A stretch of 7,597 nt of DNA from JBAUHN01 sp049680295 (lineage in GTDB: Bacteria > Pseudomonadota > Alphaproteobacteria > Rhodobacterales > Rhodobacteraceae): contig JBAUHN010000082.1 of NCBI GenBank assembly GCA_049680295.1, positions 1 to 7,597 on the forward strand, read 5' to 3'. The position numbers and the translations under genes were made by a program. The notes under the pieces are model-generated. The model was given only the letters and a program-made list of their open reading frames with translations, searched no databases and was not told the origin of the DNA. Shown here piece by piece: positions 7,218 through 7,597 of the stretch; the stretch's first letter is position 1; each line of letters opens with the position of its first letter.

Positions 7218-7477
7218 ACCATTGGTGATCAGACCTGGCCCGTTATGCGAACTGTCCCTGTTACCATCGCCGCGACCCTTTCAAACCAGGGTTGATTGGT
7301 CGCAGCGGAATATAGATCAATACAGTAGTCTTGGTCGCCGCAACGTTGCTTTCAATCTCCAGTCCGTGCTGGACACTGGCGCAATCAGAAAATGCCATCG
7401 GATTGGAACTTGCGAATCTCGTAGTCTGCGTTTAAACGACAGCACGCAAGCGACAGTTTGTATGCATTCAACCAGCA

Positions 7478-7493
7478 AACAAACCCGTTTGTT
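7478..7493. repeat. 7+7 dyad AACAAAC-CC-GTTTGTT upstream of tRNA-Thr
   Basis: A perfect inverted repeat with a 2-nt centre, too tight for a good RNA hairpin but typical of a dimeric DNA-binding site. It overlaps the candidate -35 box of the tRNA promoter and ends 33 nt before the tRNA. No regulator is recognised from the motif. Confidence 0.5.
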
Positions 7494-7518
7494 CAATGAT
7501 AGCGAACGATTGCTAAGC
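7489..7518 (+). promoter_or_regulatory. Candidate tRNA-Thr promoter (weak)
   Basis: TTGTTC (7489-7494) and CTAAGC (7513-7518) are separated by 18 nt, with TG directly before the -10. Initiation would fall a few bases before the tRNA 5' end. The -10 match is poor and no better candidate was found close by. Confidence 0.25.
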
Positions 7519-7526
7519 CATTGAAA

Positions 7527-7597
7527 GCCCCTATAGCTCAGCTGGTAGAGCAATTGATTTGTAATCAATAGGTCCGCGGTTCGAGTCCGTGTGGGGG
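7527..7597 (+). tRNA. tRNA-Thr (anticodon UGU), last bases outside window
   Basis: The cloverleaf reads off directly. The acceptor strand is GCCCCTA (7527-7533). The D stem is GCTC/GAGC (7536-7539 with 7548-7551), with GG in the loop. The anticodon stem ATTGA/TCAAT encloses TTTGTAA with anticodon TGT at 7560-7562. A 5-nt variable loop follows, then a T stem CGCGG/CCGTG with the TTCGAGT loop at 7580-7586. The 3' acceptor strand TGGGGG ends at the window edge, leaving one acceptor base, the discriminator and CCA outside. The UGU anticodon reads ACA and, by wobble, other Thr codons. It lies divergent from the minus-strand genes. Confidence 0.96.

Larger units (their letters stand above)
7066..7526. 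other. Intergenic region between divergent minus-strand unit and tRNA-Thr
   Basis: These 461 nt carry no gene I can support. The two open frames across it (plus 7222-7524 and minus 7317-7568) have composition unlike proteins, no usable ribosome site and no recognisable motif; the minus one runs into the tRNA. The right part is visibly less GC-rich than the coding DNA. What is visible: a likely minus-strand promoter at the left, a perfect stem-loop at 7197-7217, an imperfect longer stem at 7268-7307, a direct repeat TTGGTCGC (7296-7303 and 7331-7338), a short bulged hairpin at 7359-7379 (CCAGTCC/GGACACTGG) and a dyad at 7478-7493. Confidence 0.6.

Noticed and set aside
7222..7568. Two opposing frames of 100 and 83 aa near the tRNA
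   Set aside because: Their composition is unlike proteins and they lack plausible ribosome sites; the minus frame covers most of the tRNA-Thr gene.

Overview
The window looks like chromosomal DNA from an alphaproteobacterium, most likely a marine Rhodobacteraceae (Roseobacter-group) species. The basis is the family-level look of the proteins (TamB N-terminus and C-terminal motif, TamA barrel, and the style of the sulfotransferase-like protein) and the moderately high GC with GC-rich third positions. No species call is possible from the sequence alone. All four protein genes lie on the minus strand and read right to left. A tRNA-Thr on the plus strand enters at the right edge.

Layout, in direction of transcription: (1) 6190-7065, a 291-aa protein that keeps the layout of a PAPS sulfotransferase-type P-loop protein but has lost the P-loop lysine and the second substrate-binding serine. 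(2) 5329-6129, 60 nt further on, a 266-aa Fe(II)/2-oxoglutarate-dependent oxygenase with an intact HxD...H...R centre, resembling the HalD/BesD family but with the hydroxylase-type Asp. (3) A 236-nt intergenic interval with a hairpin just after the oxygenase stop, two T7 tracts and a clear ribosome binding site. (4) 3287-5092, tamA, an outer-membrane Omp85-type barrel with three POTRA domains. (5) 3290 to the left edge, tamB, the very long periplasmic partner, overlapping tamA by 4 nt at TTGA and starting with TTG. Its last codons lie outside the window.

TamA and TamB form the translocation and assembly module. TamA sits in the outer membrane, and TamB bridges the periplasm as a lipid-groove beta structure implicated in phospholipid transport and outer-membrane protein assembly. 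The 4-nt overlap indicates translational coupling. The two upstream genes look like a separate two-gene transcription unit of unproven function.

The stretch 7066-7526 between the divergent minus-strand unit and tRNA-Thr carries no convincing gene. It does hold a perfect 8-bp stem-loop, a longer imperfect stem and a 7+7 dyad directly upstream of the tRNA.

The most unusual features are a tandem array of three 60-residue repeats inside TamB (codons 607-786), the TTG start of tamB with a cleavable-looking signal peptide, and the pairing of a degenerate sulfotransferase-like protein with an HxD oxygenase of the HalD/BesD type. No mobile element, CRISPR array or clearly new system was seen.
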